Assembly (NCBI GenBank): GCA_023953845.1
Contig: JAMLJC010000001.1
Location: forward strand, 1 to 64,000
Length of the DNA stretch: 64,000 nucleotides
Source of the DNA: Rhizobiaceae bacterium
GTDB taxonomy: Bacteria; Pseudomonadota; Alphaproteobacteria; Rhizobiales; Rhizobiaceae
Direction of reading: 5' to 3'
Positions 1-8,594 of the stretch are shown in pieces (positions within the stretch are counted from its first letter, which is position 1; every line of letters starts with the position of its first letter). The translations under genes and the position numbers were made by a program. The notes under the pieces were generated by a model. The model saw only the letters and a list, made by a program, of their open reading frames with translations. It was not told the origin of the DNA and ran no database searches.

Positions 1-465
1 CGTCTCGCGGCCGGCCTCGATGCGCTTGGCGATGGCGATCTCGCCCTCGCGTGACAGAAGCTCCACTGAACCCATCTCGCGCAGATACATGCGCACGGGA
101 TCGTCGGTGCGGTCCGTTGGCTCCTTCTTGGTGGTCGTGGCGGCGACGGCCGTGCCGGTCTGTTCGGCGAGTTCGCCCGCCTCTTCCTCGGCATCCGCGG
201 CATCCGCCTCGGCGTCCTCACCCGCTTCGTCGGCCTCGACGACGTTGATGCCCATGTCGGACAGCATCGCCATCGTGTCCTCGATCTTGTCGGGATCGGT
301 CTGCTCGGAGGGAAGGACCTCGTTGAGCTCGTCCATGGTGACGTAGCCGCGCTTCTTGGCGGCCTTGATCATCTTCTTGACTGCGTCGTCGGAAAGGTCG
401 AGCAGCGGGCCGTCCGTGGAGCCCTCGCGCTCGGGTTCTGCCTCTTCCTTTTCCGGTTTTGCCAT
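1..465 (-). CDS. rpoD: RNA polymerase primary sigma factor RpoD (N-terminal part, cut by window edge)
   Basis: This is the primary sigma-70 factor, which directs RNA polymerase to housekeeping promoters. Translation from the ATG at 465 begins MAKPEKEEAE and stays open to base 1, giving the first 155 residues. It shows the region 1.1 sequence (KKMIKAAKKRGYVTMDELN, then a DMGINVVE-like segment), an acidic Ala/Glu-rich linker, and the start of region 1.2 (DPVRMYLREMGSVELLSREGE). The rest lies beyond the left edge. dnaG lies upstream on the same strand, the usual rhizobial dnaG-rpoD pairing. The frame is clear and family membership is certain. Confidence 0.96.
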   Translation of the reverse strand, partial: MAKPEKEEAEPEREGSTDGPLLDLSDDAVKKMIKAAKKRGYVTMDELNEVLPSEQTDPDKIEDTMAMLSDMGINVVEADEAGEDAEADAADAEEEAGELAEQTGTAVAATTTKKEPTDRTDDPVRMYLREMGSVELLSREGEIAIAKRIEAGRET

Positions 466-722
466 GCTTTGCTTTCTCCGAGCCGCCGGGCCTCGACACA
501 TCGTGCCCTTGCAGTCTATTGTTCCGGCGACATGCGCCTGAGGGGCACGGCAATGCCTGCCCCCGCCAACTCCTCGCTAACGCCGATATCTGGGGCGGGG
601 CTTGCGCCTCGTCCAGTGTCCAGCCTCGCATTCATGTTGCGGTGCGCGGTCAATAACCGCGCTCCCTCGTCCGAATCGTCCTGATTCCGACATTCCGGTG
701 GAAGGTCAAGCGCCTGTCGCAT

Positions 723-745
723 GATTCGCATTAAAAAAGCGAATC
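723..745. other. Stem-loop in the dnaG-rpoD intergenic region
   Basis: A perfect 7-bp inverted repeat, GATTCGC and GCGAATC, encloses a 9-base AT-rich loop. On the minus strand the loop contains six T residues. It lies just after the dnaG stop codon (761-763) and in front of rpoD. It could be a processing or attenuation site within the dnaG-rpoD transcript. The T-run is in the loop and not after the stem, so it is not a canonical terminator. The rest of the gap (466-760) should hold an rpoD promoter, but no clear -35/-10 pair was identified. Confidence 0.35.
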
Positions 746-760
746 AATTGCAAACTGACG

Positions 761-2677
761 CTATCCCGACACGGCACGTCCCGACGACACCCCGAAACCG
801 TCGATCAGCGCTTCGGCGGCCTGCGCTTCGCGCATCTGCGCCTGCACTTCGACGAGGTGACGGTAGTTTTCATCGGATGGATCGGTCGTGAGAGCGGTTT
901 CCGCCGCCTTCAGCTCTTTATGTAAGGTGCGCGACGACACGTGCAAGTGGAGCGCCTGAGCGAAAGCGTCGCGGGCATCCTCGATCGCGGCCTCCGCCAG
1001 CGCCGGCCATTGCCGCGCCCGCGTCACCAGCGCCACCGCCCGCTGCCATGTTTCGCCGAGCCCGGCGGCGTCGAGTGCCCGGATCACCTCGTCGCGCCGC
1101 GCGTCGGCCTGATGCGCCAGCGTATCGAGCAGCGAAGCATGCAGCTTGCGCAGGTCGCCGCTGCTGAAATCGAGGAACTCGACATATTCGAAGAATTCGT
1201 CGACCAGCGCCGGGTGGTTGACGATCGCCACGATCAGCGTCGCCTCACGCAGCGGCATCGCCTCGCCGCTCCGCTTCAGAAGCGCCGAGCGCCCGAGGCT
1301 GTCGGTGATCGGATTACCCGCGCCCTTTGTCGCCCATGCGCCACGCGACTGCCCCTGCCCCGCCGGGCCGCCAGGTCCGCGCGGCGGTGGCCGGCTGGGC
1401 CCGAAGAAATGCTTCACCCGGTCGCGCATCTCCTGTTGGTAGTGGTAGCGCAGGCTCTCGTCGCGAATGCGCGACGTCAGTTCGCGCAGCGTCTTTTCCA
1501 GATCGGCCCGGCGCTCCGGCGTCTCGAAGGTCCGGCCGCCGGTTTCGCGCGACCAGAGCAGATCGACCAGTGGCCGCGACTGCGAGAGCACCGCGCTGAA
1601 TGCGTCACGACCCTCGGCGCGCACCAGATCGTCCGGGTCCTTGCCGTCCGGCAGCACGGCGAAGCGCACCGTATGCCCGGCGCGCACCAGCGGCAGCGCC
1701 AGATCGGCCGCCCGCCACGCCGCCTTCAGCCCGGCCTGGTCGCCGTCGAAGCAGAGCACCGGCTCGCCCGACATGCGCCAGAGCAGTTCGAGCTGGTTCT
1801 CCGTCAGCGCCGTGCCCAGCGGCGCCACGACGTTCTCGAAGCCGGCCTGCGCCAGCGCGATCACGTCCATATAGCCCTCGACGGCGATCACCGACCCGCC
1901 TTTCTGCAACGCCTTGCGGGCGCGGGCGAAATTGTAGAGCACGTTGCCCTTGTGGAAGAGCTCGGTCTCCGGCGAGTTGAGATATTTCGCCAGCGCGTCG
2001 CTCGCCATCGCCCGCCCGCCGAAGGCGATGATCCGCCCGCGCGAATCCGGGATCGGGAACATGATCCGGTCGCGGAACCGGTCATAGCTGACCGGCACAT
2101 CCTCGAACACGGTCAGCCCGCAGGCCTCCATCTGCGCCTTCTCGACGCCCTTGCCGGCCAGAAATTCCTTGAGCGCGCTACGGCTGTCGGGCGCGTAGCC
2201 GAGGCGGAAGGATTGCTGCGTCGAGGGCGCCAGCCCGCGGTCGCGCAGATAGGCACGCGCCTTTGCGCCTTCGGCCGATTGCAGCTTCTCCTCGAAGAAG
2301 CGCGTCGCCAGTTCCATCACCTCATGCAGAGTGGCGCGCTGCTTTTCGCGGCGCTCCTCCTCGAAATCCCGCGCCGGCAGCGGCACGCCGGCAAGCTCTG
2401 CGACCCGCTCCACGGCTTCCGGGAAGCTCAGGCCGTCGAGTTCGGTCAGGAAGCGGAAATGATCGCCCGACACGCCGCAGCCGAAACAGTGGTAGCGGCC
2501 TTTCTTGTCCTCGCAGTGGAAGCTCGGCGACTTCTCGCCATGGAACGGGCAGCACGCCCACCAATCCCCCCGGGAGGCATTGGTCTTGCGCCGGTCCCAA
2601 GACACGCGCGAACCGATCACCGATGAAATCGGCACGCGGTCGCGTATCTCGTCGAGAAAGGTCGGGGTGAAGCGCAT
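761..2677 (-). CDS. dnaG: DNA primase DnaG
   Basis: DnaG makes the RNA primers for leading and lagging strand DNA replication. The 638-residue protein has the expected layout. A CHC2 zinc ribbon lies at about residues 43-67 (CPFH...CFGC). Then come the primase core and a Toprim domain with the acidic EGYMD motif near residue 267 and DGDQAG near residues 311-313. The C-terminal DnaB-interacting region is more divergent and includes a Gly/Pro-rich stretch (SRPPPRGPGGPAG). Length is normal for alphaproteobacteria. rpoD follows on the same strand after a 295-base gap, as in the macromolecular-synthesis operon, but no rpsU is present on this side. Confidence 0.97.
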   Translation of the reverse strand: MRFTPTFLDEIRDRVPISSVIGSRVSWDRRKTNASRGDWWACCPFHGEKSPSFHCEDKKGRYHCFGCGVSGDHFRFLTELDGLSFPEAVERVAELAGVPLPARDFEEERREKQRATLHEVMELATRFFEEKLQSAEGAKARAYLRDRGLAPSTQQSFRLGYAPDSRSALKEFLAGKGVEKAQMEACGLTVFEDVPVSYDRFRDRIMFPIPDSRGRIIAFGGRAMASDALAKYLNSPETELFHKGNVLYNFARARKALQKGGSVIAVEGYMDVIALAQAGFENVVAPLGTALTENQLELLWRMSGEPVLCFDGDQAGLKAAWRAADLALPLVRAGHTVRFAVLPDGKDPDDLVRAEGRDAFSAVLSQSRPLVDLLWSRETGGRTFETPERRADLEKTLRELTSRIRDESLRYHYQQEMRDRVKHFFGPSRPPPRGPGGPAGQGQSRGAWATKGAGNPITDSLGRSALLKRSGEAMPLREATLIVAIVNHPALVDEFFEYVEFLDFSSGDLRKLHASLLDTLAHQADARRDEVIRALDAAGLGETWQRAVALVTRARQWPALAEAAIEDARDAFAQALHLHVSSRTLHKELKAAETALTTDPSDENYRHLVEVQAQMREAQAAEALIDGFGVSSGRAVSG

Positions 2678-2810
2678 CGGGGTCCGGCTCTATATCCTTC
2701 TATATAGGCGCTCGCCTTCCCGTTCGTGAACTGCAAAGCGTCGCCTTGCCCGCTTTTCACACCCATCCGGACCGACGCGATGCCGGCGCTTCTCCAGCCC
2801 GGGTTCCTCG

Positions 2811-2853
2811 CCCCTCTGGGGAGAGGCGTCACGCGCAGCGTGACGGAGAGGGG
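2811..2853. repeat. Two-stem palindromic repeat, intergenic
   Basis: The outer arms CCCCTCT (2811-2817) and AGAGGGG (2847-2853) enclose an inner hairpin GTCACGC-GCA-GCGTGAC (2828-2844). This nested architecture, a GC-rich outer stem plus an inner stem with a three-base loop, recurs near 16.6 kb and inside uvrB. It sits in the 309-base gap between the divergent dnaG and MFS genes. It has the form of a rhizobial REP-like element. Nothing else was recognised in this gap. Confidence 0.75.
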
Positions 2854-2986
2854 TAAGTTCACCGTGCAGCCGAACAGCAAATGTCACGCCCCCTTCAAAA
2901 TCCCTGAACCCGCAGACATCATTTCTGTCTTGCCCGCGCCGCCGCTCCATGGTCGAAACGCACCCTTGCTCATTCAGGCCGCTGCC

Positions 2987-4186
2987 ATGCCCCTTCCGCT
3001 GATCGCCCTGTTCATTGCCGCCTTCGCCTTCGGCACGACCGAATTCGTCATTGCCGGCGTGCTGCCGCAGGTAGCAGGTGGCCTCGACGTGTCGATCCCC
3101 ACCGCCGGCTATCTCGTTTCCGGCTATGCCCTCGGCATCGCGCTCGGCGGCCCGCTGCTGACGCTCGCCACAGCCCGGCTGTCCCGCAAGACCCTGCTGC
3201 TCGGTCTCGCAACGGCCTTCACCCTCGGCCAGATCGCCTGCGCTCTTGCGCCTGATTTCACCTCCATGCTGCTGCTTCGGGTGGCGATCGCGGTGGCGCA
3301 CGGCGCCTATTTCGGCGTCGCCATGGTCGTCGCGGTCGGCCTCGTACGCGAGGAAAAGCGCTCGATGGCGATTGCGCTCATCCTTGCCGGACTGACCGTC
3401 TCAAACGTCGTCGGCGTGCCGGTCGGCACCGCCATCGGCACAGTCTTCGGCTGGCGCGCGACCTTCTGGGCGATGTTCGGCCTCGGCCTGATCGCGCTCG
3501 TCGCCATGATGCTGCTCCTGCCCCGCACCACCGGGGCCGCCTCGCCGCCGGCCGGCTTCATGCGCGAGGTGCGCGTGCTCGGCCGCCAGCAGGTGTGGAC
3601 GTCGCTGATCCTCATGCTGATGCTGATGATCGGCCAGTTCGTGCCCTTCACCTACATCGCGCCGATGCTTCAGCAGGTCACCGGCCTCGACGCCGCCCTC
3701 GTTCCATGGGTGCTGTTCGTCAACGGCGTCGGCGCCACGGTCGGCGTCTTTCTCGGCGGCCGTCTGGCCGACTGGAAGCTGATGCCGTCGCTCGTCACGC
3801 TTCTGGCGATGCAGGGCGTGACGCTCGCCGCCATGTATCTGGCGAGCCCGTATCCCGTGCCGATGATCGCCGCCGTCACGCTTTGGGGCGCGCTCAACTT
3901 CGCCATCGGCACACCGATCCAGTCACGCATCCTCGGCTGGACTGCGGACGCGCCGAACCTCGCCTCCTCGCTCATCCCCTCCGGCTTCAACATCGGCATC
4001 GCCATCGCGGCCTTTGTCGGCGCCACGCTGCTCAATGCCGGCTACGGCTACCGCAGCCTGCCGCTGCTCGGCGTCGGGGCGATGGCTGTCGCGACCGCCG
4101 TGGCGCTGCTGTCCTACGCATCGGAGCGCCGCAGCGGGACGAAACCGCCGCGCCGCGCCGGCACCCTCGCCGCCGAGCCCTGCTGA
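2987..4186 (+). CDS. MFS transporter, AraJ/drug-efflux (DHA1) type
   Basis: This is a 399-residue inner-membrane major facilitator protein of the drug:H+ antiporter-1 (AraJ/PbuE-like) group, probably exporting a small molecule. The N-terminus MPLPLIALFIAAFAFGTTEF leads directly into TM1, and about 12 hydrophobic segments follow. The GTTEFVIAGVLP motif and the motif-A-like segment after TM2 are typical. The reading frame is open further upstream to 2726. That part would translate the palindromic repeat at 2811-2853, so the ATG at 2987 is preferred. The substrate cannot be predicted. A perfect hairpin follows the stop codon. Confidence 0.88.
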   Translation: MPLPLIALFIAAFAFGTTEFVIAGVLPQVAGGLDVSIPTAGYLVSGYALGIALGGPLLTLATARLSRKTLLLGLATAFTLGQIACALAPDFTSMLLLRVAIAVAHGAYFGVAMVVAVGLVREEKRSMAIALILAGLTVSNVVGVPVGTAIGTVFGWRATFWAMFGLGLIALVAMMLLLPRTTGAASPPAGFMREVRVLGRQQVWTSLILMLMLMIGQFVPFTYIAPMLQQVTGLDAALVPWVLFVNGVGATVGVFLGGRLADWKLMPSLVTLLAMQGVTLAAMYLASPYPVPMIAAVTLWGALNFAIGTPIQSRILGWTADAPNLASSLIPSGFNIGIAIAAFVGATLLNAGYGYRSLPLLGVGAMAVATAVALLSYASERRSGTKPPRRAGTLAAEPC

Positions 4187-4203
4187 ACCCCTGAAAAAGC
4201 GAA

Positions 4204-4224
4204 GGGCGGCCTTGCGGGCCGCCC
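4204..4224. terminator. Bidirectional hairpin between convergent genes
   Basis: A perfect 8-bp inverted repeat (GGGCGGCC, loop TTGCG, GGCCGCCC) lies in the 65-base gap between the convergent MFS gene and the RcnB-like gene. The same arm sequence recurs in the terminator at 40223. It has no strong U-tract, so efficiency is uncertain. Confidence 0.6.
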
Positions 4225-4251
4225 TCCACATCAGATCCCGATCGCCGTTCT

Positions 4252-4626
4252 TCAGCGGCCGGCAATGATGCCGGCGATGATGCCAGACGCGATGCCGACC
4301 AGAAGGTAGTCGTTGCCGACGCGGATCCATTCCTGCCCGCGGCCCGGCCGGTGCAGGCCATGGCGGTGCCAGTCGTTGACGGCCCGATGGCGCTTCCAGT
4401 CGCGGTACTTGTGGCCGCGCTTCCAGTGGCTCTCGCGCACCACCTTCTTCTTGACGATCTTCGTGCGCGTTTCGACGCGCTTGTGATTGTCGCGACGGTA
4501 GTCGACCTGCGCCACGTCGGACTGGACCATGCTGGTCTGCGGCAGGTAGACCGGCGCAGCCTGTGCCTGCAACGCAGGTGCCGCGAACATCGAAAGCGCC
4601 AGGGCGCCAAGGGCAAAACGTTTCAT
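4252..4626 (-). CDS. RcnB-family-like periplasmic protein
   Basis: A 124-residue exported protein. It starts with a signal peptide (MKRFALGALALSMFAAPALQA, cleavage near residue 24). A very basic His/Arg/Lys-rich middle region (HWKRGHKYRDWKRH) follows, then the family-typical end with a hydrophobic glycine-rich stretch (GIASGIIAGIIAGR). The ATG at 4626 is chosen because AAGGAG precedes it at good spacing. RcnB of E. coli is a periplasmic protein linked to nickel/cobalt homeostasis. Many alphaproteobacterial relatives lack a defined role, so metal function is inference. A striking perfect palindrome lies upstream at 4691-4718. Confidence 0.75.
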   Translation of the reverse strand: MKRFALGALALSMFAAPALQAQAAPVYLPQTSMVQSDVAQVDYRRDNHKRVETRTKIVKKKVVRESHWKRGHKYRDWKRHRAVNDWHRHGLHRPGRGQEWIRVGNDYLLVGIASGIIAGIIAGR

Positions 4627-4690
4627 GGGCGGTACTCCTTCGTTGTTGATGTCCGAGAAGTAGCGCCCGCCATGTGAATGGGAACTGAAC

Positions 4691-4718
4691 GACATCATTA
4701 CCATTATGTAATGATGTC
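4691..4718. promoter_or_regulatory. Perfect 11-bp inverted repeat, candidate operator
   Basis: GACATCATTAC, six bases CATTAT, then GTAATGATGTC: a perfect, AT-rich dyad in GC-rich DNA, about 65-92 bases upstream of the RcnB-like start and about 260 upstream of the Na/Pi cotransporter start. Its shape is that of a dimeric repressor site. The cognate regulator is unknown. The gap 4627-4974 (348 bases) holds nothing else that was recognised apart from unresolved promoters for the two divergent genes. Confidence 0.55.
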
Positions 4719-4974
4719 ATAGCCTTACATACTAATTCTTAAAGTGCCCGGAAGGACTCCGTATCGGACGGGCGCCTCGCCGCCGCTGTCCTTCGCCGCC
4801 GCGAGCCGCACCTGTTCCCGACGCCGCCCGTCGTTGGCGGGCCAGCTTTGGACGTAGACGAAACATATTATCCGGCTAACATAAAAACGCTGAAATGAAC
4901 GCGATTCGAAGCCTTTTCCCGCACCATCAGACGCAAGCCCGGTCCCGTGGCGCGGCGAGGGAACGGCCGTTGCG

Positions 4975-6636
4975 ATGAGCGGATCGGTCGTCCTGCTCAA
5001 CCTCGCCGGCGCGGTGGCGCTGATGCTCTTCGCCACGCGCATGGTGAAGACCGGCGTCGAGCGCGCCTATGGCGATGTGCTGCGCCAGAAACTGCGCGGC
5101 ACGATGCGCAATCCACTGCTCGCCGTGCTCGTCGGCGCGGCCCTCGCCATCGCTTTCCAGAGCTCTACGGCGGTCACGCTGCTGGTCGGCTCCTTCGCCG
5201 GGGCCGGCATCGTATCGGGCCTCGCCGGGCAGCTTGCTGTGCGCGGCGCCGAGGTCGGCTCGGCGCTGGTGGTGAAGCTTCTGTCCTTCGACCTGTCGCT
5301 GCTGATACCGGTCTGCCTGACGGCCGGGACGGTCATGTTCATGGCTACCGAGCGGCGCTCTTGGCGGCAGTTCGGCCGCATTCTGGTCGGCATCGGCCTT
5401 CTGCTGCTCTCGCTCGGCATGGTCAGCCATGCCGCCGATCCGCTGCGCGAAAGCCGGCTGATGCCGATGATCGTCTCCTATTTTTCCTCCGATCCTGTCA
5501 CGGCGTTCCTGCTGGCGGCTCTCGTCACCTGGCTGTTCCATTCTTCCATCGCCGCCGTGCTGCTTCTCATGGCGCTTGCCGGACGCGGGCTGATCCCGTC
5601 CGAGCTCGGCGTCGTGCTGGTGCTCGGCGTCAATCTCGGCAGCTCGGTCATTGCCCCCCTCCTCACGCGCGCAGCCGATCCTGACGTGCGCGTCGTTCCC
5701 ATCGGCAATCTTCTGATGCGCGGCGCCGGCTCCATCGTCATGCTGGTGCTTTTCCTCGCCCTCGATCCGCCTCTCGCCTTCCTCGGAGGCAGCGAGCCGG
5801 ATCGGATCGTCAACGCCCATATCCTGTTCAATCTCGTGATACTGGTCGCCGGCATTCCGCTGGCCGGCCTTGTGTACCGCACCTCCCGCGCGCTCGTCGC
5901 CATTGGCAGCAAGGCTCCCGTCGAATCGCTGGAGGACATCGAGATCAGCGCGCTGGACGAGACCGCCCTTTCCACGCCCGCGCTGGCGCTCGCCAACGCC
6001 ACGCGCGAGGTGGTGCGCGTCTGCGAGACCGTCGAGGTCATGCTGAAGCGCATCATGGAGCTCTACGAGGATGCCAGCGAGGAAAAGATCAAGGCGCTGG
6101 CCGCTCTCGACGACCGCGTCGACCGCAAGCAGGCGGCGATAAAGCTCTACCTCGCCAGGGTGAAGCAGCATCCGCTGACCGAGGACGAGGCCCGGCGCTG
6201 CGAGGAACTGATCGGCGCCAGCGTCAAGCTGGAGCAGGTCGGCGACATCATCGTGCGCAACATGCTGCCGCACGTCCGCAAGAAGCTCGAGCGCGGCCTG
6301 ACCTTCACGGAACAGGGCTGGCGCGAGCTTTCCGCCTTCCATTCCTCCGTACTTGCCAATGCGCGCATGGCCTTCAACGTGCTCGTGTCGCGCGACGCCA
6401 CCACCGCCCGCCATCTCGTTCAAGAGAAGGACCGCCTGCGGGATCTGGAGAAGCGCTCCAGCGACAGCCATTTCTCGCGGCTCGGCGAAGGCACGGCGAA
6501 AAGCGTCGAGACCAGTTCCATCCATCTCGACACGATCCGCGACCTGAAGCAGATCAACTCGCTGCTTGCCGCGATCGCCTATCCGGTGCTGGAAGAGCAC
6601 GGCCTGCTCCGGGGCTCGCGCCTGCAGGCGATCTGA
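4975..6636 (+). CDS. Na/Pi cotransporter family protein with PhoU-like C-terminal domain
   Basis: A 553-residue membrane protein of the NptA/YjbB type, which moves phosphate coupled to sodium. The two inverted Na/Pi-cotransporter repeats are visible. The signature QSSTAVTLLVGSFAGAG is near residues 62-78, and its partner FHSSIAAVLLLMALAGRG follows near 185-200. After the last hydrophobic segment (about residue 305) the protein becomes a soluble helical PhoU-like region to the end. In YjbB-type proteins this region is thought to couple transport to phosphate status. No pho regulon gene is adjacent. Confidence 0.9.
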   Translation: MSGSVVLLNLAGAVALMLFATRMVKTGVERAYGDVLRQKLRGTMRNPLLAVLVGAALAIAFQSSTAVTLLVGSFAGAGIVSGLAGQLAVRGAEVGSALVVKLLSFDLSLLIPVCLTAGTVMFMATERRSWRQFGRILVGIGLLLLSLGMVSHAADPLRESRLMPMIVSYFSSDPVTAFLLAALVTWLFHSSIAAVLLLMALAGRGLIPSELGVVLVLGVNLGSSVIAPLLTRAADPDVRVVPIGNLLMRGAGSIVMLVLFLALDPPLAFLGGSEPDRIVNAHILFNLVILVAGIPLAGLVYRTSRALVAIGSKAPVESLEDIEISALDETALSTPALALANATREVVRVCETVEVMLKRIMELYEDASEEKIKALAALDDRVDRKQAAIKLYLARVKQHPLTEDEARRCEELIGASVKLEQVGDIIVRNMLPHVRKKLERGLTFTEQGWRELSAFHSSVLANARMAFNVLVSRDATTARHLVQEKDRLRDLEKRSSDSHFSRLGEGTAKSVETSSIHLDTIRDLKQINSLLAAIAYPVLEEHGLLRGSRLQAI

Positions 6637-6695
6637 AACGGCTTTTCCCTTCCGCGCCTTGCCCCATATAAGGGGCCTGACGAGGATTGAACGCG

Positions 6696-7124
6696 ATGGC
6701 CGGCAAGCAGCAAGACAACGCGAAGCCGAAACTCCTGTCGGGCGGCAACCCGCAGATTCCGAAAGGCTATGGCGACGCGCCCATGCAGGCCTACATCGCC
6801 GCTATGCCGGGCTGGAAGAGTGATGTCGGTCGCCGCCTCGACGCCATCGTCTCCGGTACGGTCCCCGGCGTCGAGAAGGCGGTCAAATGGAACTCGCCAC
6901 TCTATGGCCTCGACGGCAAGACGTGGTTCCTCAGCTTCCACTGCTTCGACAGATACATAAAGGTCGCCTTCTTCCGCGGCGCCGCCCTCGAACCGCCGCC
7001 GCCGGTAACGTCGAAGCAGAAGGACGTGCGCTATTTCCACATCCACGAAAACGACGATCTGGACGAGGCGCAGCTCGCCGACTGGGTGAAGCAGGCGAGC
7101 AGGCTCCCCGGCGAGAAGATGTAG
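6696..7124 (+). CDS. DUF1801 domain protein (first of a tandem pair)
   Basis: A 142-residue soluble protein with the DUF1801 (YdhG-like) pattern: PMQAYIAAMPGWKSDVGRRLD, then VEKAVKWNSPLYGLDGKTWF, then a C-terminal HIHENDDLDEAQLADW segment. The ATG at 6696 is chosen over an in-frame TTG nine bases upstream because CGAGGA at 6681-6686 is correctly spaced for it. The biochemical role of the family is not established. It is followed after 17 bases by a second DUF1801 gene, and the two probably form one transcript. Confidence 0.82.
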   Translation: MAGKQQDNAKPKLLSGGNPQIPKGYGDAPMQAYIAAMPGWKSDVGRRLDAIVSGTVPGVEKAVKWNSPLYGLDGKTWFLSFHCFDRYIKVAFFRGAALEPPPPVTSKQKDVRYFHIHENDDLDEAQLADWVKQASRLPGEKM

Positions 7125-7141
7125 GCGAAAGGCAATACAGG

Positions 7142-7546
7142 ATGAAAAAGCCCGCTCCCGATGAATCCCGGCAAGACGCCTCCGCCCTGATCGACGCGCG
7201 CATCGCCGAACTCGGCGACTGGCGCGGCAAAACGCTCGCCCGCATCCGCGCCGTCATCAAGGCGGCCGATCCCGGAGTTGTGGAGACATGGAAATGGCGC
7301 GGCGTGCCGGTCTGGGAGCATGACGGCATCATCTGCACCGGCGAAACCTACAAGAATGTCGTGAAGATGACCTTCGCCAAGGGGGCGTCGCTGGAAGACC
7401 CTTCCGGCCTGTTCAACTCCAGCCTCGAGGGCAACACCCGCCGCGCCATCGATGTCCACGAAGGCCATGAGATCGACGAGGCGGCGCTCAAAGCACTGAT
7501 CCGCGCCGCCATCGCACTGAACGTGGCGAAGCGCGCTAAGCGATAG
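7142..7546 (+). CDS. DUF1801 domain protein (second of a tandem pair)
   Basis: A 134-residue DUF1801-family protein beginning MKKPAPDESRQD. The central VVETWKWRGVPVWEHDGIICTGETYKNVVKMTF block corresponds to the KAVKWNSPLYGLDGKTWF region of the preceding gene, and the C-terminal DVHEGHEIDEAALKALIRAA matches its HIHENDDLDEAQLADW. The two genes are therefore paralogues, diverged but collinear. The ATG at 7142 has a GAAAGG upstream. The function is unknown. Confidence 0.82.
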   Translation: MKKPAPDESRQDASALIDARIAELGDWRGKTLARIRAVIKAADPGVVETWKWRGVPVWEHDGIICTGETYKNVVKMTFAKGASLEDPSGLFNSSLEGNTRRAIDVHEGHEIDEAALKALIRAAIALNVAKRAKR

Positions 7547-7592
7547 GCACTCGCCGCCCGTGGCGCTTACCCTGAAGGTAGCCGCTCAAAGA

Positions 7593-7640
7593 TACCCCCA
7601 CCCCTGACCCCTCCCCACAAGGGGGAGGGGAATCAGGAGC
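7593..7640 (-). repeat. GC-rich palindromic repeat, copy A of an inverted pair
   Basis: The core stem is CCCCTCCCC (7608-7616), ACAAG, GGGGAGGGG (7622-7630), preceded by TACCCCCACCCCTGA. On the opposite strand this reads as the same consensus seen at 7752-7795. The two copies face each other about 120 bases apart in the 314-base gap between a DUF1801 gene and yqeY. Apart from these two elements the gap 7547-7860 holds nothing recognised. Confidence 0.8.
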
Positions 7641-7751
7641 CGTTTGTTCCAAATATCCGACGGCAGATTCCAAGCGTCGTCCAGCTTCAGCGTTCGACCC
7701 GCCGGATTTCACGTGCCGACGCGCGAGAGTTGGCGAGAACATCGCCGCCGC

Positions 7752-7795
7752 GTCCCCCTCCCCCTTGTGGGGAGGGGTTAGGGGTGGGGGTCCTT
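7752..7795 (+). repeat. GC-rich palindromic repeat, copy B of an inverted pair
   Basis: CCCCTCCCC (7755-7763), CTTGT, GGGGAGGGG (7769-7777), followed by TTAGGGGTGGGGGT. The same element occurs in opposite orientation at 7593-7640, and in-frame copies occur in sqdC at 46.69 and 46.80 kb. It is typical of a mobile or formerly mobile intergenic repeat in rhizobial genomes. Confidence 0.8.
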
Positions 7796-7860
7796 CGCGA
7801 GGATACCTTCAGGCAGAGCGAGCCCTCCAGGCATCGCCCTGACCTGCTATCCACCCCGGA

Positions 7861-8310
7861 TCACTGCAGCATCGTCTTGACGATGCCGCTCGCCTTGCCG
7901 AAATCCATCTGGCCCGGATATTTTTCCTTGAGCGCGTTCATGCATTTGCCCATGTCGCGCAGGCCGTCGGCGCCTATGTCGCGGATCACCTGCTGGCAGA
8001 CGCTGCGCACCTGATCCTCGCCCATCTGCTTCGGCAGGAAGTCGCGGATGATGGCGATTTCCTCGCGCTCCTGCTCGGCCAGTTCGAGGCGGTTGCCCTC
8101 CTCGAAAGCCTTGGCGGATTCCTCGCGCTGCTTCACCATCTTGGTCAGGATCTGCAAAATGTCCTCGTCGCTGACCTGGTCCTTGCCCTGCCCGCGATTG
8201 GCGATGTCGCGATCCTGGATGGCGGCGTTGATGAGACGCAGCGTCGAGGTCCGCTTCTTGTCCTGTGTCCGAATGGCCGTCTTCAGGGCCTCGGCAATTT
8301 GCGCGCGCAT
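7861..8310 (-). CDS. GatB/YqeY domain protein
   Basis: A 149-residue YqeY-type protein. It begins MRAQIAEALKTAIRTQDKKR and ends with the conserved MDFGKASGIVKTML segment. The family resembles the C-terminal tail of the GatB amidotransferase subunit and is suggested to interact with tRNA, but its cellular role is not settled. The ATG at 8310 is supported by GGAGAAGAAA directly upstream; a longer frame to 8340 lacks such support. It is divergent from carA, a common rhizobial arrangement. Confidence 0.88.
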   Translation of the reverse strand: MRAQIAEALKTAIRTQDKKRTSTLRLINAAIQDRDIANRGQGKDQVSDEDILQILTKMVKQREESAKAFEEGNRLELAEQEREEIAIIRDFLPKQMGEDQVRSVCQQVIRDIGADGLRDMGKCMNALKEKYPGQMDFGKASGIVKTMLQ

Positions 8311-8594
8311 TTTCTTCTCCTGTCGCAGCGGCCGCCACAATAGCGCCGCGGGCCGGCCGAAGCAAACCCGGGACGAAGCAGCAACCTGCTGTTTTCGTTG
8401 GGAAAACTATATTTTTCCATGAGCGCCGCACGTGGTTGACCGGCTGTCGGCCTTACCCTATGTTCCGCGCCTTGCATGGACAGATAGTTTTCGATGCACG
8501 GGAGGGAGCCGAAAGGCGTCGGTCCGTGCGTTTCGCTGTGCCATATGGCCCGTGACGGGCCTGTTTTCAAGCGGCGCAGCCGATGGAGCCCGAG

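Noticed and set aside
941..2626. Long plus-strand open frame inside dnaG
   Set aside because: It is antisense to a clear DnaG with all motifs. The translated product is compositional (Arg/His/Gln/Ala) without domains.
2726..2986. 87-residue N-terminal extension of the MFS protein
   Set aside because: It would translate an intergenic palindromic repeat and put a long soluble piece before TM1. The ATG at 2987 begins directly at the conserved start.
4927..6600. Minus-strand open frame of 557 codons inside the Na/Pi cotransporter gene
   Set aside because: Its His/Asp/Gly/Gln-rich composition is typical of an antisense shadow. The plus-strand gene has family motifs and membrane segments.
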